DNA from: Ruegeria conchae
Lineage (GTDB): Bacteria; Pseudomonadota; Alphaproteobacteria; Rhodobacterales; Rhodobacteraceae
Direction of reading: 5' to 3'
Length of the DNA stretch: 64,000 nucleotides
Assembly: GCF_000192475.1 (NCBI RefSeq)
Contig: NZ_AEYW01000001.1
Location: 124,001 to 188,000, forward strand
Translations under genes and position numbers: made by a program
Part shown: positions 55,715 through 63,806 of the stretch, in pieces
How the letters are laid out: the number at the start of each line of letters is the position of its first letter
Position numbering within the stretch: the stretch's first letter is position 1
Notes under the pieces: model-generated
What the model saw: only the letters and a program-made list of their open reading frames with translations
Told to the model about the DNA's origin: nothing
Database searches by the model: none

Positions 55715-56747
55715 ACGACGCTCGCATGTGCCGCTGCACCTTGCGATCATTGCGCCACTGGCCGCGATCTTAACGGCATTGCTTTTGGCCGCAGGTCTCA
55801 TCGCTGCTGCTGATGTAAATCCGCTAACGGCTTATGGCGAAATGGTGAATGGCGCATTCGGCTCGCGCCTTTCCATCGCCGAGATGCTGACCCGCGCTAC
55901 TCCGCTTGTCTTTACGGGGCTTGCCGCTGCTGTCGCCTTCCGAGCGCGGCTTTGGAACATTGGGGGCGAGGGACAGTTCTTTGTTGGGGCGCTGATCACC
56001 GCTTGGATCGGTCATTCACTCGAAGTTCCAGGGTGGATCGGTGTTCCGATCTTGATGTTCGCAGGCATGGCGGCGGGAGCGGCCCTGTTGGCAGGACCTG
56101 CCTTTTTACGCTTGCGTTTCGGCGTAGATGAGGTGGTGACAACCCTGCTGCTCAACTTCATCGTGATCCTTTTCGTTGGCCTCATGATTGAGGGTCCTAT
56201 GCGCGATCCGCTGGCCTTTGGGTGGCCCTCTTCGGTGCCCGTAGACGGGGATTACCGCCTTCCGGATCTGATCCCCCGTACACGTCTTCATATCGGGCTG
56301 CTTGTTGCTATTGCTGCAGCAGGTGCTGTTTGGCTGATCCTTGCGCGTACTGTTTTTGGGGCTGAAACACGCGCCGCAGGCTTAAACGCCAGTGCCGCCG
56401 CATTTGCCGGAATTTCTCTGCCCCAAACGATCATGGGTGTGGCCCTGCTTTCGGGCGCGCTGGCAGGGCTTGCCGGGTCTGTCGAAGTCATGGGTGTCAC
56501 TGCGGGTGTCACCACCACTATGAGCCCCGGATTTGGTTATGCGGGCATTGTCGTTGCTATGCTCGCGGCTTTACATCCGGCCGGAGTGGTCGCTGCCGCT
56601 GTTTTCGTCGCTACCGTCTTTGTCGGGGCCGACGCCATGAGCCGTGCGACGGGTGTTCCCAGTTTCATTGCCGATGTGATTGTGGCGCTGTGCCTACTCA
56701 CCATGATCGTGGCCCTTCTTTTCACAACCTACCGGGTGCGCCGATGA
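55698..56747 (+). CDS. BMP-type ABC transporter permease 1
   Basis: 349 residues, eight or more membrane helices, with the family's MLTRATPLVFTGLAAAVAFRARLWNIGGEGQ and ETRAAGLNASAAAFAGI-type EAA loop. Three ATGs in a row (55698-55706) follow AAGGA; the first is taken. Overlaps the ATPase end and the second permease by 4 nt (ATGA). YufP-like subunit. Confidence 0.9.
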   Translation: MMMRLERRSHVPLHLAIIAPLAAILTALLLAAGLIAAADVNPLTAYGEMVNGAFGSRLSIAEMLTRATPLVFTGLAAAVAFRARLWNIGGEGQFFVGALITAWIGHSLEVPGWIGVPILMFAGMAAGAALLAGPAFLRLRFGVDEVVTTLLLNFIVILFVGLMIEGPMRDPLAFGWPSSVPVDGDYRLPDLIPRTRLHIGLLVAIAAAGAVWLILARTVFGAETRAAGLNASAAAFAGISLPQTIMGVALLSGALAGLAGSVEVMGVTAGVTTTMSPGFGYAGIVVAMLAALHPAGVVAAAVFVATVFVGADAMSRATGVPSFIADVIVALCLLTMIVALLFTTYRVRR

Positions 56748-57685
56748 GTGATGCAATTGATCTGCTGCTGAATACCAGTCTTTGGGCTTCGGTGCTGCGT
56801 ATTGCGACACCGCTCATATTTGGTGTTCTTGGCGCGTTGCTTTGCGAACGTTCGGGCGTGCTCAACCTGGGAATCGAGGGGATCATGACCATGGGGGCGA
56901 TGAGCGGTTGGCTTGTCGTTTACATGGGCGCACCCTTGCTTGTAGGCCTCATTTTTGCAGCGCTTTGCGGCGCGATGATGGGATTGCTTCATGCCATACT
57001 GACAGTTCCACTTGGACTTTCGCAACACGTCTCAGGGCTGGGCATAACGTTGTTTGCATCCGCTTTAGCCTATTACCTGTACAGGTTGCTTGTTGAGGTA
57101 GGAGATCTTCCCCCTACGATCGAGGCTTTTAAGCCGCTCGATTTTCCGGTCCTGTCAGAATTTCCCGTTTTGGGACCGATCCTGTTTTCCCAAGCTTTGC
57201 CGACCTATCTGGCGCTCACTGCGGTGGCTGTGATGGCCTATGTTCTTGCCCGCACGCCATTGGGGTTGGCCATTCGTATGACCGGTGAGAACCCTCATGC
57301 GGTTGAGGCGCAGGGGCTGAACCCGATCCGTATCCGTATCGGCGCAGTTGTTGTCGGGTCGGCTTTGATGGCGGTGGGCGGGGCCTTCCTGACCACAACG
57401 GCGTTCAACAGCTTTTTCCCGGGTATGGTGCAGGGACGCGGTTGGATCTGCATTGCATTGGTAGTCTTCGCTGGCTGGCGGCCCGGTAAGGCTCTGATTG
57501 GCGCGATGTTGTTCGCTTTCTTCGATGCATTCCAACTGCGATTGCAGACAACGGTTGAGGGTGTGCCATATCAGTTGTTCCTAATGGCGCCGTATGTACT
57601 TTCGATCGTTGCGCTCGTCCTTGTCGCCCGCAGAGCCGAAGTACCCGCAGCGTTGATGGCACCCTACCGACGCGGTGAACGTTAG
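56744..57685 (+). CDS. BMP-type ABC transporter permease 2
   Basis: 313 residues with the YufQ-like pattern: VLRIATPLIFGVLGALLCER, SGVLNLGIEGIMTMGAMSGW, IRMTGENPHAVEAQGLN (coupling loop) and LVVFAGWRPGKALIGAMLF. The ATG at 56744 overlaps the stop of permease 1. Completes the importer. No clear terminator follows. Confidence 0.9.
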   Translation: MSDAIDLLLNTSLWASVLRIATPLIFGVLGALLCERSGVLNLGIEGIMTMGAMSGWLVVYMGAPLLVGLIFAALCGAMMGLLHAILTVPLGLSQHVSGLGITLFASALAYYLYRLLVEVGDLPPTIEAFKPLDFPVLSEFPVLGPILFSQALPTYLALTAVAVMAYVLARTPLGLAIRMTGENPHAVEAQGLNPIRIRIGAVVVGSALMAVGGAFLTTTAFNSFFPGMVQGRGWICIALVVFAGWRPGKALIGAMLFAFFDAFQLRLQTTVEGVPYQLFLMAPYVLSIVALVLVARRAEVPAALMAPYRRGER

Positions 57686-58209
57686 TGGCATTCGTTCGCT
57701 CATATTAGCCGGCACCAACGAAATTTCAGGGAAAGTATTTGTTCAAGGTGAACATGAAAAACTGGTTATTCGATATTTGACCGAATTCCGGAGACCTCCG
57801 AGCGCGCGATGCAATGTTTCAGGCGTATGCGTAGTTTGCAGAAATTCGCCTCCGTCCATTCCTCCGTCTACAACCACTTCAATCAGGATTGATCGCTAGC
57901 CAGCTGAGACACCTTCAAGCTGACCCGCGCCGCTGCTCTCGCCGAGTGGCGTCAACTTTGTTCCGGATAGGTTCGCGGTTTCCCAGGCAAACTGAGACTG
58001 GTTCGAATTCGTCTGACAGCACCGTATAGATCAAGAGTGTTTTCTACGCGACCTCTATTTTCGAATACGTATGCGTTGCCATGCCAATGTTTGATCCCAA
58101 AGGTTTGATCGATGAAGATGTATATGCGGTGATAGTGAAGGACTGTCGACCCTAAACCCAGTACGCCTTAAAACACGGATAATACTAAACTAAGGTTCTC
58201 CTTTTTTCC
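57686..58209. other. Intergenic stretch with IS6-type transposase relic
   Basis: 524 bp between convergent operons. The only recognisable content is the transposase fragment at 57797-57970. No gene or clear terminator in 57971-58209. Confidence 0.7.
57797..57970 (+). pseudogene. C-terminal relic of an IS6-family transposase
   Basis: The frame reads SERAMQCFRRMRSLQKFASV then HSSVYNHFNQD, a stop, SLAS, a second stop, DTFKLTRAAALAEWRQL, then the final stop at 57968-57970. The ERAMQxFRxMxxLQKFASVHxSxxNHFNQxRxLxxRxxxKxxRxAALAEW pattern is the end of IS6/IS240-type transposases known from Rhodobacterales. Two internal stops and absence of the DDE core show it is dead. Confidence 0.75.
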
Positions 58210-59523
58210 TCAATACGTCTCCTCATACAAACGGCAGCGAGCATCCGTTTCCAATTCTGCAGTTCTTGTAATCTCAGACTGTTTATGTGTGCGATAGACC
58301 TGCGCAAAACCGTCCGGGAACCAACCTGTTGCCACTGGGTTGCTCACGTACCGGTCCAGCGCCTCTTCTAAGGTTTGCGGCAGCCGCACGATGCCATTTT
58401 CGGCCAATTCAGAGGCGTTCAGCAGCGATAAATCATCTTCTGTCGGCGTCGGCGCAGCCAAGCCTTCTTCGATGCCTTGTGCTCCGGCGAAAACAATAGC
58501 TGCCAATGCCAGGTGGGGTGAGGCTGCCGCGTCGGCAGCACGGTATTCGATGTTGAATTGCCGAGCGATTGAGATCGGATCCTTGGCCGTCACAGGACAA
58601 ATCCGCAACGACGCCTCGCGGTCGCGGAATCCCAGATTGTTGAAAGCAGCAGACCAACGATGCGGTGTCAGGCGTTCATACGAGATCACCGAAGGCGCAG
58701 TCAGGGCCAAAATCGCATCCAGATACTTCAGAACTCCGGCAGCGAAAGCACTCGTCAGGTCCGACATGCCGCACGGCCCATCTTTGGCGTAGGTCAGCGG
58801 CGCGCCCTGATCATCCACAAAGCTCATGTGGATATGGACTCCGTTACCAACACTCGCGACATCGCGAATAGGGGTATAGGTGGCCCGCTCGCCATAGACC
58901 TGCGCAGTCGCATAGGTCAGTTCGCGCACCATGACGGCCGCGTCCGCCGCGCGCACCCCCAGTTCGGGGCCGATGACGACCTCATATTGGTTTGGGCCAT
59001 ATTCCTTCATGATCGAATCCGGTTTCAGACCGACCTGAGAAATTGCGTTGATCAAAGTCTCACACAGATCACGCTGCAGGCCAAAGCCCCGGTGGCCATA
59101 GGCTTCGTTGGCCTGAGTTGGCGGATCTTTCAACTGGAACTCATGCTCGAAGGCGGCCAGCAAATTTGCTCCTGAGACCTCGTGCAGCCGCTCCAGCGCC
59201 GCCCTCAAGAGACTGCGCGTGCAGAAGTCCCACGGGTCTCCGTCCAGCGTGACGATATCGCCCATAAGAAAGTGCAGACCAGAGTCTTCGCCGAACTCGA
59301 CCTTTGCCTCGGCCGTGGCGTCCGGGATCAGAAGAAGATCGCCCAGCGCGCCAAACGGGCTTTCAGCAATTCCGTCAAAACAGTTGATCTGAACGTTGGT
59401 GGGTGTCCACCCGATCCCGCGCTGCAACCGCTTGTTCAGTTGATCCGCCGGAAAGGCCTTGCCCCGCAATTTCCCGGCAAGGTCTGAGGTGGCGACAAAC
59501 ATCAAGGGGGTTTTGGGCATCAT
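58210..59523 (-). CDS. Glutamine synthetase family ligase
   Basis: 437 residues of the GlnA superfamily: LLAAFEHEFQLKD with the metal Glu, EYGPNQYEVVIGPE, GNGVHIHMSFVDD (the NGxGxHxHxS loop with V for the second G), RLTPHRWSAAFNNLGFRDREASLRI and EYRAADAAASPHLALAAI. It lacks the adenylylation loop of GlnA and looks like the gamma-glutamyl-amine ligases (PuuA, GlnT branch). It may join glutamate to an amine. ATG at 59523 overlaps the RpiR gene by 4 nt. Confidence 0.85.
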   Translation of the reverse strand: MMPKTPLMFVATSDLAGKLRGKAFPADQLNKRLQRGIGWTPTNVQINCFDGIAESPFGALGDLLLIPDATAEAKVEFGEDSGLHFLMGDIVTLDGDPWDFCTRSLLRAALERLHEVSGANLLAAFEHEFQLKDPPTQANEAYGHRGFGLQRDLCETLINAISQVGLKPDSIMKEYGPNQYEVVIGPELGVRAADAAVMVRELTYATAQVYGERATYTPIRDVASVGNGVHIHMSFVDDQGAPLTYAKDGPCGMSDLTSAFAAGVLKYLDAILALTAPSVISYERLTPHRWSAAFNNLGFRDREASLRICPVTAKDPISIARQFNIEYRAADAAASPHLALAAIVFAGAQGIEEGLAAPTPTEDDLSLLNASELAENGIVRLPQTLEEALDRYVSNPVATGWFPDGFAQVYRTHKQSEITRTAELETDARCRLYEETY

Positions 59524-60368
59524 GGGTTAGGGTCCTGATTGTGGGATCGCATGGCATCCCAGGCTTCGATGCGGGATTTCGTCTGGTCCCAGTTGTCTTC
59601 GGCGATGCGGGTCACCAGCGCCTCGGTGACGGCAAGGGCCGCTGTGTACGTATCCCAGAGCGTGCCGCTTTCGATTGGAACTGGCAAGATTTCTGCCGCA
59701 TGCCGGGATATGGGCGACAACCATTTGTCTGTCATGAGGACAACGCGAACCCCTCGATCCTGCGCGGCTGTCGCGGCCAATCGCGCCAGCGCAGGTTGGT
59801 AACGGCGAAAATCGACCAGAAAGAGGATATCCGCAGGCTTCATCCGTAGCAGGTATTCCGGCCAGACCTCATTGTTGGCCGGAAGATGATACACGCCGCT
59901 GCGGGTTTGGCGCAGATGAAAAGACAAATGCTGCGCGATGGTGTCACTGATCCGACCGCCCAATATATAGACATCGTTCTTAGGTTGGCTCAGTACCGAG
60001 CATATGCGCTGAAACTGTGCCTCGGTGATACCTTCTGCCGACAGCGCCATCTGCGACGAGGCCCGCGCGATGAAGTCGCGTAAGAACCCGCCATCGACTC
60101 TGCGCCCTTCGCCGTGCAGATCAGTAGGCGAGCGTTGGCCCTCTTTCAGCTCGGACAACAGGGCACGCTGGAATTCCTGATAGCCCCCCAATCCGATCTT
60201 GGTAACAAACCGAGAGATCGACGGGGCCGAGACCTCGGCGCGCCGGGCTAGTTCCTGGATCGTGACCAGACCCGCATAGGGGTAGTCGCTCAGCAAAGCA
60301 GCGGCCAGCTTGCGCTCGCTCGCGGTCATGCGTTCAGCCTTCGCTTCAATTCTCTGCCTAACAAGCAA
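59520..60368 (-). CDS. MurR/RpiR-family transcriptional regulator
   Basis: 282 residues: N-terminal HTH_6 domain (MTASERKLAAALLSDYPYAGLVTIQELARRAEVSAPSISRFVTKIG) and a SIS phosphosugar-type domain (VYILGGRISDTIAQHLSFHLRQT, DILFLVDFRRYQPALARLA, PVPIESGTLWDTYTAALAVTEALV). The TTG at 60368 is chosen because AGGAGG lies six bases before it; an ATG ten codons upstream has no ribosome site. Probably represses the ligase and the divergent operon. Confidence 0.88.
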   Translation of the reverse strand: MLVRQRIEAKAERMTASERKLAAALLSDYPYAGLVTIQELARRAEVSAPSISRFVTKIGLGGYQEFQRALLSELKEGQRSPTDLHGEGRRVDGGFLRDFIARASSQMALSAEGITEAQFQRICSVLSQPKNDVYILGGRISDTIAQHLSFHLRQTRSGVYHLPANNEVWPEYLLRMKPADILFLVDFRRYQPALARLAATAAQDRGVRVVLMTDKWLSPISRHAAEILPVPIESGTLWDTYTAALAVTEALVTRIAEDNWDQTKSRIEAWDAMRSHNQDPNP

Positions 60369-60412
60369 GCGGCACCTCCTGATCTGAATGGATCGCATGG
60401 AATAAAAATTTC

Positions 60413-60435
60413 AGTCAATCTATTTTTCATTGACT
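60413..60435. promoter_or_regulatory. Inverted repeat between rpiR and N-formylglutamate amidohydrolase genes
   Basis: AGTCAAT-CTATTTTTC-ATTGACT: perfect 7-bp arms with a 9-bp spacer, flanked by TTTC on the left and CTGAAA on the right, in the 98-bp divergent gap. Likely the operator of the RpiR regulator. TTGACT at 60430-60435 could be a -35 element for the rightward genes. Confidence 0.55.
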
Positions 60436-60466
60436 CTGAAAAAACTTGTTCTCTAACGTAGGCCGC

Positions 60467-61240
60467 ATGAAGACATCAGTCGCAACCCAAGAACTGCTGG
60501 TCACCGGGGATCCGGCCCCGGTAGAATGGGTGAATCGTGACAGTGATGCGAAGATCGCGCTACTCTGCGAACACGCCGGGCGCGCAATCCCGCAAAAGCT
60601 AGGCGATCTGGGTGTCTCGGAAGAGGTGCAAGCCAGCCATCGCGGTTGGGACATCGGGGCCGAGGCCGTGGCCCGGCAATTGGCTGACCGCCTACGGGCC
60701 CCTTTGATCTTGCAGCGCTATTCCCGGCTTGTGATTGATTGCAACCGCCCGATCGATGCCCCGGATTCAATTCCGCCAAACAGCTTCGGAGAGCAGATCC
60801 CAGCCAATCTGAACTTGACGGCTGCGGATCGCGCTGCGCGCCAGCGCGAGATTATGGCCCCTCTGAACGGTGCCATTGAACATATGCTGGACCGGGCGCC
60901 GCGCGTGCTTGCGGTGTCGATCCATTCCTTCGCCGCACAGGTCGATGGTGAGACGCGACCTTGGCACGCTGGATTTCTGACCCGCGTTGACCCGACCACG
61001 GGACAAGCCGCTATCGACCATATCTCGGCCCTACGTCCCGAACTGCACATGGCGTTAAACCAGCCCTATCAGATCGACAGTGAAAGCGACTGGTTCATAC
61101 CGCGTTTCGCCGAACCGCGCGGACTGGCGCATTCGCTGGTCGAAATCCGCAATGACCTGATCCGCGATGCAAAAGGCGTCGAGGATTGGGCGCAGCTTCT
61201 CTCCGAGGCCTTTACCCGGATATTGGAGACCAAGACGTGA
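60467..61240 (+). CDS. N-formylglutamate amidohydrolase family protein
   Basis: 257 residues with the family's CEHAGRAIPQKLGDLGV, HRGWDIGAEAVARQLADRL, YSRLVIDCNRP and SIHSFAAQVDGETRPWHAG motifs holding the zinc-binding residues. Family members hydrolyse N-formylglutamate or related N-acyl acids. ATG at 60467 is taken; the purine-rich site before it is weak. First gene of the rightward operon, overlapped by 4 nt with the cysteine hydrolase gene. Confidence 0.87.
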   Translation: MKTSVATQELLVTGDPAPVEWVNRDSDAKIALLCEHAGRAIPQKLGDLGVSEEVQASHRGWDIGAEAVARQLADRLRAPLILQRYSRLVIDCNRPIDAPDSIPPNSFGEQIPANLNLTAADRAARQREIMAPLNGAIEHMLDRAPRVLAVSIHSFAAQVDGETRPWHAGFLTRVDPTTGQAAIDHISALRPELHMALNQPYQIDSESDWFIPRFAEPRGLAHSLVEIRNDLIRDAKGVEDWAQLLSEAFTRILETKT

Positions 61241-61878
61241 CCTTGACCCGCAATGTTCCACTGATCCCGTCGCAATCCGCGCTGTTGTTCATTGACGTGC
61301 AGAATTATTCGGCACATCGCGAAGGTGCCGAATTCAAGGACCTTCCCGAAGCTGAATTCAACGAGAAATACGGCTGGTTCTTCGACCAACTGGACGCCCG
61401 CGTGATCCCGAACATGCAGGCCATACAAACTGCCTGCCGCGCCGCCGGTGTCGAGGTCATGTATACCAATATCGAAAGCCTGACACTCGACGGGCGCGAC
61501 CGGTCGTTGGACTACAAAATTACGGGGTTTCATGTTCCCAAGGGCAGCTGGGATGGAATGGTCATTGACCAGATCGCGCCCCAAAGGGATGAGATCGTGC
61601 TGCCGAAGACGTCCTCGTCGGTTTTTGTGTCCACGCATGTTGACTATATCCTGCGCAACCTTGGAGTCCGTCAGATCGTTTTGTCCGGTCTTTTGACGGA
61701 CCAATGCGTGGAAAGCGCCATCAGGGACGCGTGTGATCTGGGCTACCTTGTCACTCAGGTCGAAGATGCCTGCCTAACCCACACGCAGGATCGGCACGAT
61801 AATTCTCTGCGTGCGATCAAGGGCTATTGCCGACAGATCACCACAAAGGAACTGGTCGAGGAACTGGCCGGTGCTTGA
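61237..61878 (+). CDS. Isochorismatase-like cysteine hydrolase
   Basis: 213 residues with the Asp-Lys-Cys triad: LLFIDVQNYSAH (Asp), VLPKTSSSVFV (Lys) and LTDQCVESAIRDACDLGY (Cys). Members hydrolyse N-carbamoyl compounds, biuret, ureidoacrylate or nicotinamide. GTG at 61237 overlaps the previous stop (GTGA). Next to a formylglutamate hydrolase and a ligase it suggests processing of an amide or carbamoyl compound. Confidence 0.88.
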   Translation: MTLTRNVPLIPSQSALLFIDVQNYSAHREGAEFKDLPEAEFNEKYGWFFDQLDARVIPNMQAIQTACRAAGVEVMYTNIESLTLDGRDRSLDYKITGFHVPKGSWDGMVIDQIAPQRDEIVLPKTSSSVFVSTHVDYILRNLGVRQIVLSGLLTDQCVESAIRDACDLGYLVTQVEDACLTHTQDRHDNSLRAIKGYCRQITTKELVEELAGA

Positions 61879-62581
61879 ACTGAACGGCATCACCAAGACT
61901 TTTGGGGGGATCCACGCCGTCGAGGATGTGACCATGTCCGTCGCTCCAGGCGAGGTGCGTGGTCTGATCGGCCCCAATGGTGCGGGCAAGACAACGCTGG
62001 TCAACCTGATCTCTGGTCTGCTGACCCATTCGGCAGGAAGCCTGTTGCTGGATAGCGAGCCGCTGGACCACCTCCGCGCCCACGAACGCGCGGCGCGCGG
62101 CGTGGCGCGGACGTTTCAGAACCTGCGGGTCTTTCCAAGCCTCAGCGTCGCGCAGAACATCGACGTCGCCCGCTATTCCGGCCGGGGCGCTGAAATCGTC
62201 GAGGCCGCGATCCCGGAGTTCGGTCTTTCGGACAAGCTCAACCAGAACGCCGGGTCGTTGGCATATGGTCAACTCCGGCGGTTAGAGATCGTTCGCGCGC
62301 TGGCGCTGAACCCACGTGTCCTGATGTTGGACGAACCCGCCGCGGGGATGAACGAACAGGAAACGGAAGCTTTAGGCAGGTCTCTGACATGGGTTCGAAC
62401 ACATTCGGACAGCGCGATTTTGGTAATCGACCACGATCTGAAATTCATCATGTCGCTTTGTGACAAGATCACCGTTTTGAATATGGGCGCCATCATTGCC
62501 GAAGGCGCACCCGAAGAAATAACCAAGAACCAAGAGGTTATCGACGCTTATCTTGGCGAAACCGATGAACGTGCCGCGTGA
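61871..62581 (+). CDS. Branched-chain-type ABC transporter ATP-binding protein (LivG)
   Basis: 236 residues: Walker A GPNGAGKTTLVNLISGLL, RTFQNLRVFPSLSVAQNI, signature LAYGQLRRLEIVRALAL, Walker B VLMLDEPAAGMNEQE and the LivG-type VIDHDLKFIMSLCDKITVL end. The GTG at 61871 overlaps the cysteine hydrolase gene by 8 nt. Membrane subunits are not present between this gene and the binding protein, so they must lie beyond 64000. Confidence 0.9.
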   Translation: MLELNGITKTFGGIHAVEDVTMSVAPGEVRGLIGPNGAGKTTLVNLISGLLTHSAGSLLLDSEPLDHLRAHERAARGVARTFQNLRVFPSLSVAQNIDVARYSGRGAEIVEAAIPEFGLSDKLNQNAGSLAYGQLRRLEIVRALALNPRVLMLDEPAAGMNEQETEALGRSLTWVRTHSDSAILVIDHDLKFIMSLCDKITVLNMGAIIAEGAPEEITKNQEVIDAYLGETDERAA

Positions 62582-62610
62582 CGCAGGCGGCTTTCAACAG
62601 GAGAACAAGT

Positions 62611-63765
62611 ATGAAAAAGTTGACCCTTACGACTCTGACCGCCATGAGCCTGGCCCTACCCGCGGTCGCCGAAGATACGATCAAGATCGGACTGGGTGTA
62701 CCGATGACTGGTGATCTGGCTATCTATTCCGAATACCTGGGCGCGCGCTGCATGGCGGATATGATCAACGCCGAAGGCGGCGCAGGTGGCAAGAAGATCG
62801 AAGTTCTGGTGCAGGATTCCGCAGGCGACACGCAGGCCGCCATTTCATTGGCGCAGAAGTTTCTGGACGAAGGGGTCGTTATGCTGGGCACCACGCCGTT
62901 CTCGGACACGATGATCCCGGTGGCTCAGATCGCCCAACCTTACGGCGTTTCCATCTTCCAGCCGCAATCCACGCAGGTCGAGATGCACGCGGGCATCGTC
63001 GACAACTTCTTTACTGGCGTCTCACCTGATCCATTCACGGCAACGGCGGCTGCGAACCACGCGCTCAGCGAAGGGGTTAAGAACGTGGTTCTGCTGACCT
63101 CGGACGAAGGCGGGTCATGGTCCGCGCGTACCCCGCTGTGGTTCGGTCAAGTGATCGAAGAGGGCGGCGGCAAGGTGCTGGCCAAGATGAATTTCAGCTT
63201 TGGCACATCGGACTGGTCGCCTCAGATCGCGGACATGAAAGCACTGGGTGAAGAGATCGATGCCGTTTATATTTCGTCGATCATGCCTGATATCGGTGTA
63301 CTCGTGCGGCAGCTGCGCAGCGCTGGTATCGACGCCTGGGTGGTCGGCTCGGATGGGTTTGACGATCCATCCCTGGATGCAGTCGCGGCTGATGATCCTG
63401 CGATCCTCGAAAAGGTTTTCTTTGCCACGCTGGCCCCCAGCCATAACGAAAGCGCCGTGGTTAAGTTCATGGCCGATTGCAAGGAGTTGGGCCACGACGT
63501 CCCCGGTTTGTTCCCGGCCACCGGTGCCGACACGGTCAAGGCCGTTGCCTGGGCGGTTGAAACCTCGGGCAGCAGTGACCCGGCGGTGATTGCGGAAACG
63601 ATCCGCACAGCGGAGTCGATCCCCGTTCTGACAGTCGACAGCATTTCGTTCAAGGACACGAAAACCTATGCCCAACGCACGATCCCTGTGATTGGCTACA
63701 AAGATGGCAAGCGGGTTCTGATCTCGAACGAAATTCCCGAAAACACACCGAAAGACTGGAACTGA
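62611..63765 (+). CDS. Liv-type ABC transporter substrate-binding protein
   Basis: 384 residues with signal peptide (TLTTLTAMSLALPAVAED) and the LivJ fold: IKIGLGVPMTGDLAIYSEYLG, GKKIEVLVQDSAGDTQAAIS, GTTPFSDTMIPVAQIAQPYG, VVLLTSDEGGSWS, VGSDGFDDPS. ATG at 62611 with AGGAG nearby. Probably binds an amide or amino acid-like compound processed by the operon's hydrolases. A terminator hairpin follows. Confidence 0.9.
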   Translation: MKKLTLTTLTAMSLALPAVAEDTIKIGLGVPMTGDLAIYSEYLGARCMADMINAEGGAGGKKIEVLVQDSAGDTQAAISLAQKFLDEGVVMLGTTPFSDTMIPVAQIAQPYGVSIFQPQSTQVEMHAGIVDNFFTGVSPDPFTATAAANHALSEGVKNVVLLTSDEGGSWSARTPLWFGQVIEEGGGKVLAKMNFSFGTSDWSPQIADMKALGEEIDAVYISSIMPDIGVLVRQLRSAGIDAWVVGSDGFDDPSLDAVAADDPAILEKVFFATLAPSHNESAVVKFMADCKELGHDVPGLFPATGADTVKAVAWAVETSGSSDPAVIAETIRTAESIPVLTVDSISFKDTKTYAQRTIPVIGYKDGKRVLISNEIPENTPKDWN

Positions 63766-63773
63766 GTCAAAAG

Positions 63774-63796
63774 ACGGGGGCGGTTCCAGCCCCCGT
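63774..63796 (+). terminator. Attenuator hairpin after Liv-type binding protein
   Basis: ACGGGGGC (63774-63781) pairs perfectly with GCCCCCGT (63789-63796) over a 7-nt loop, eight bases after the stop, followed by TTCC. Its place between the binding protein and the next ABC gene suggests partial termination. Confidence 0.65.
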
Positions 63797-63806
63797 TTCC
63801 AAACCC

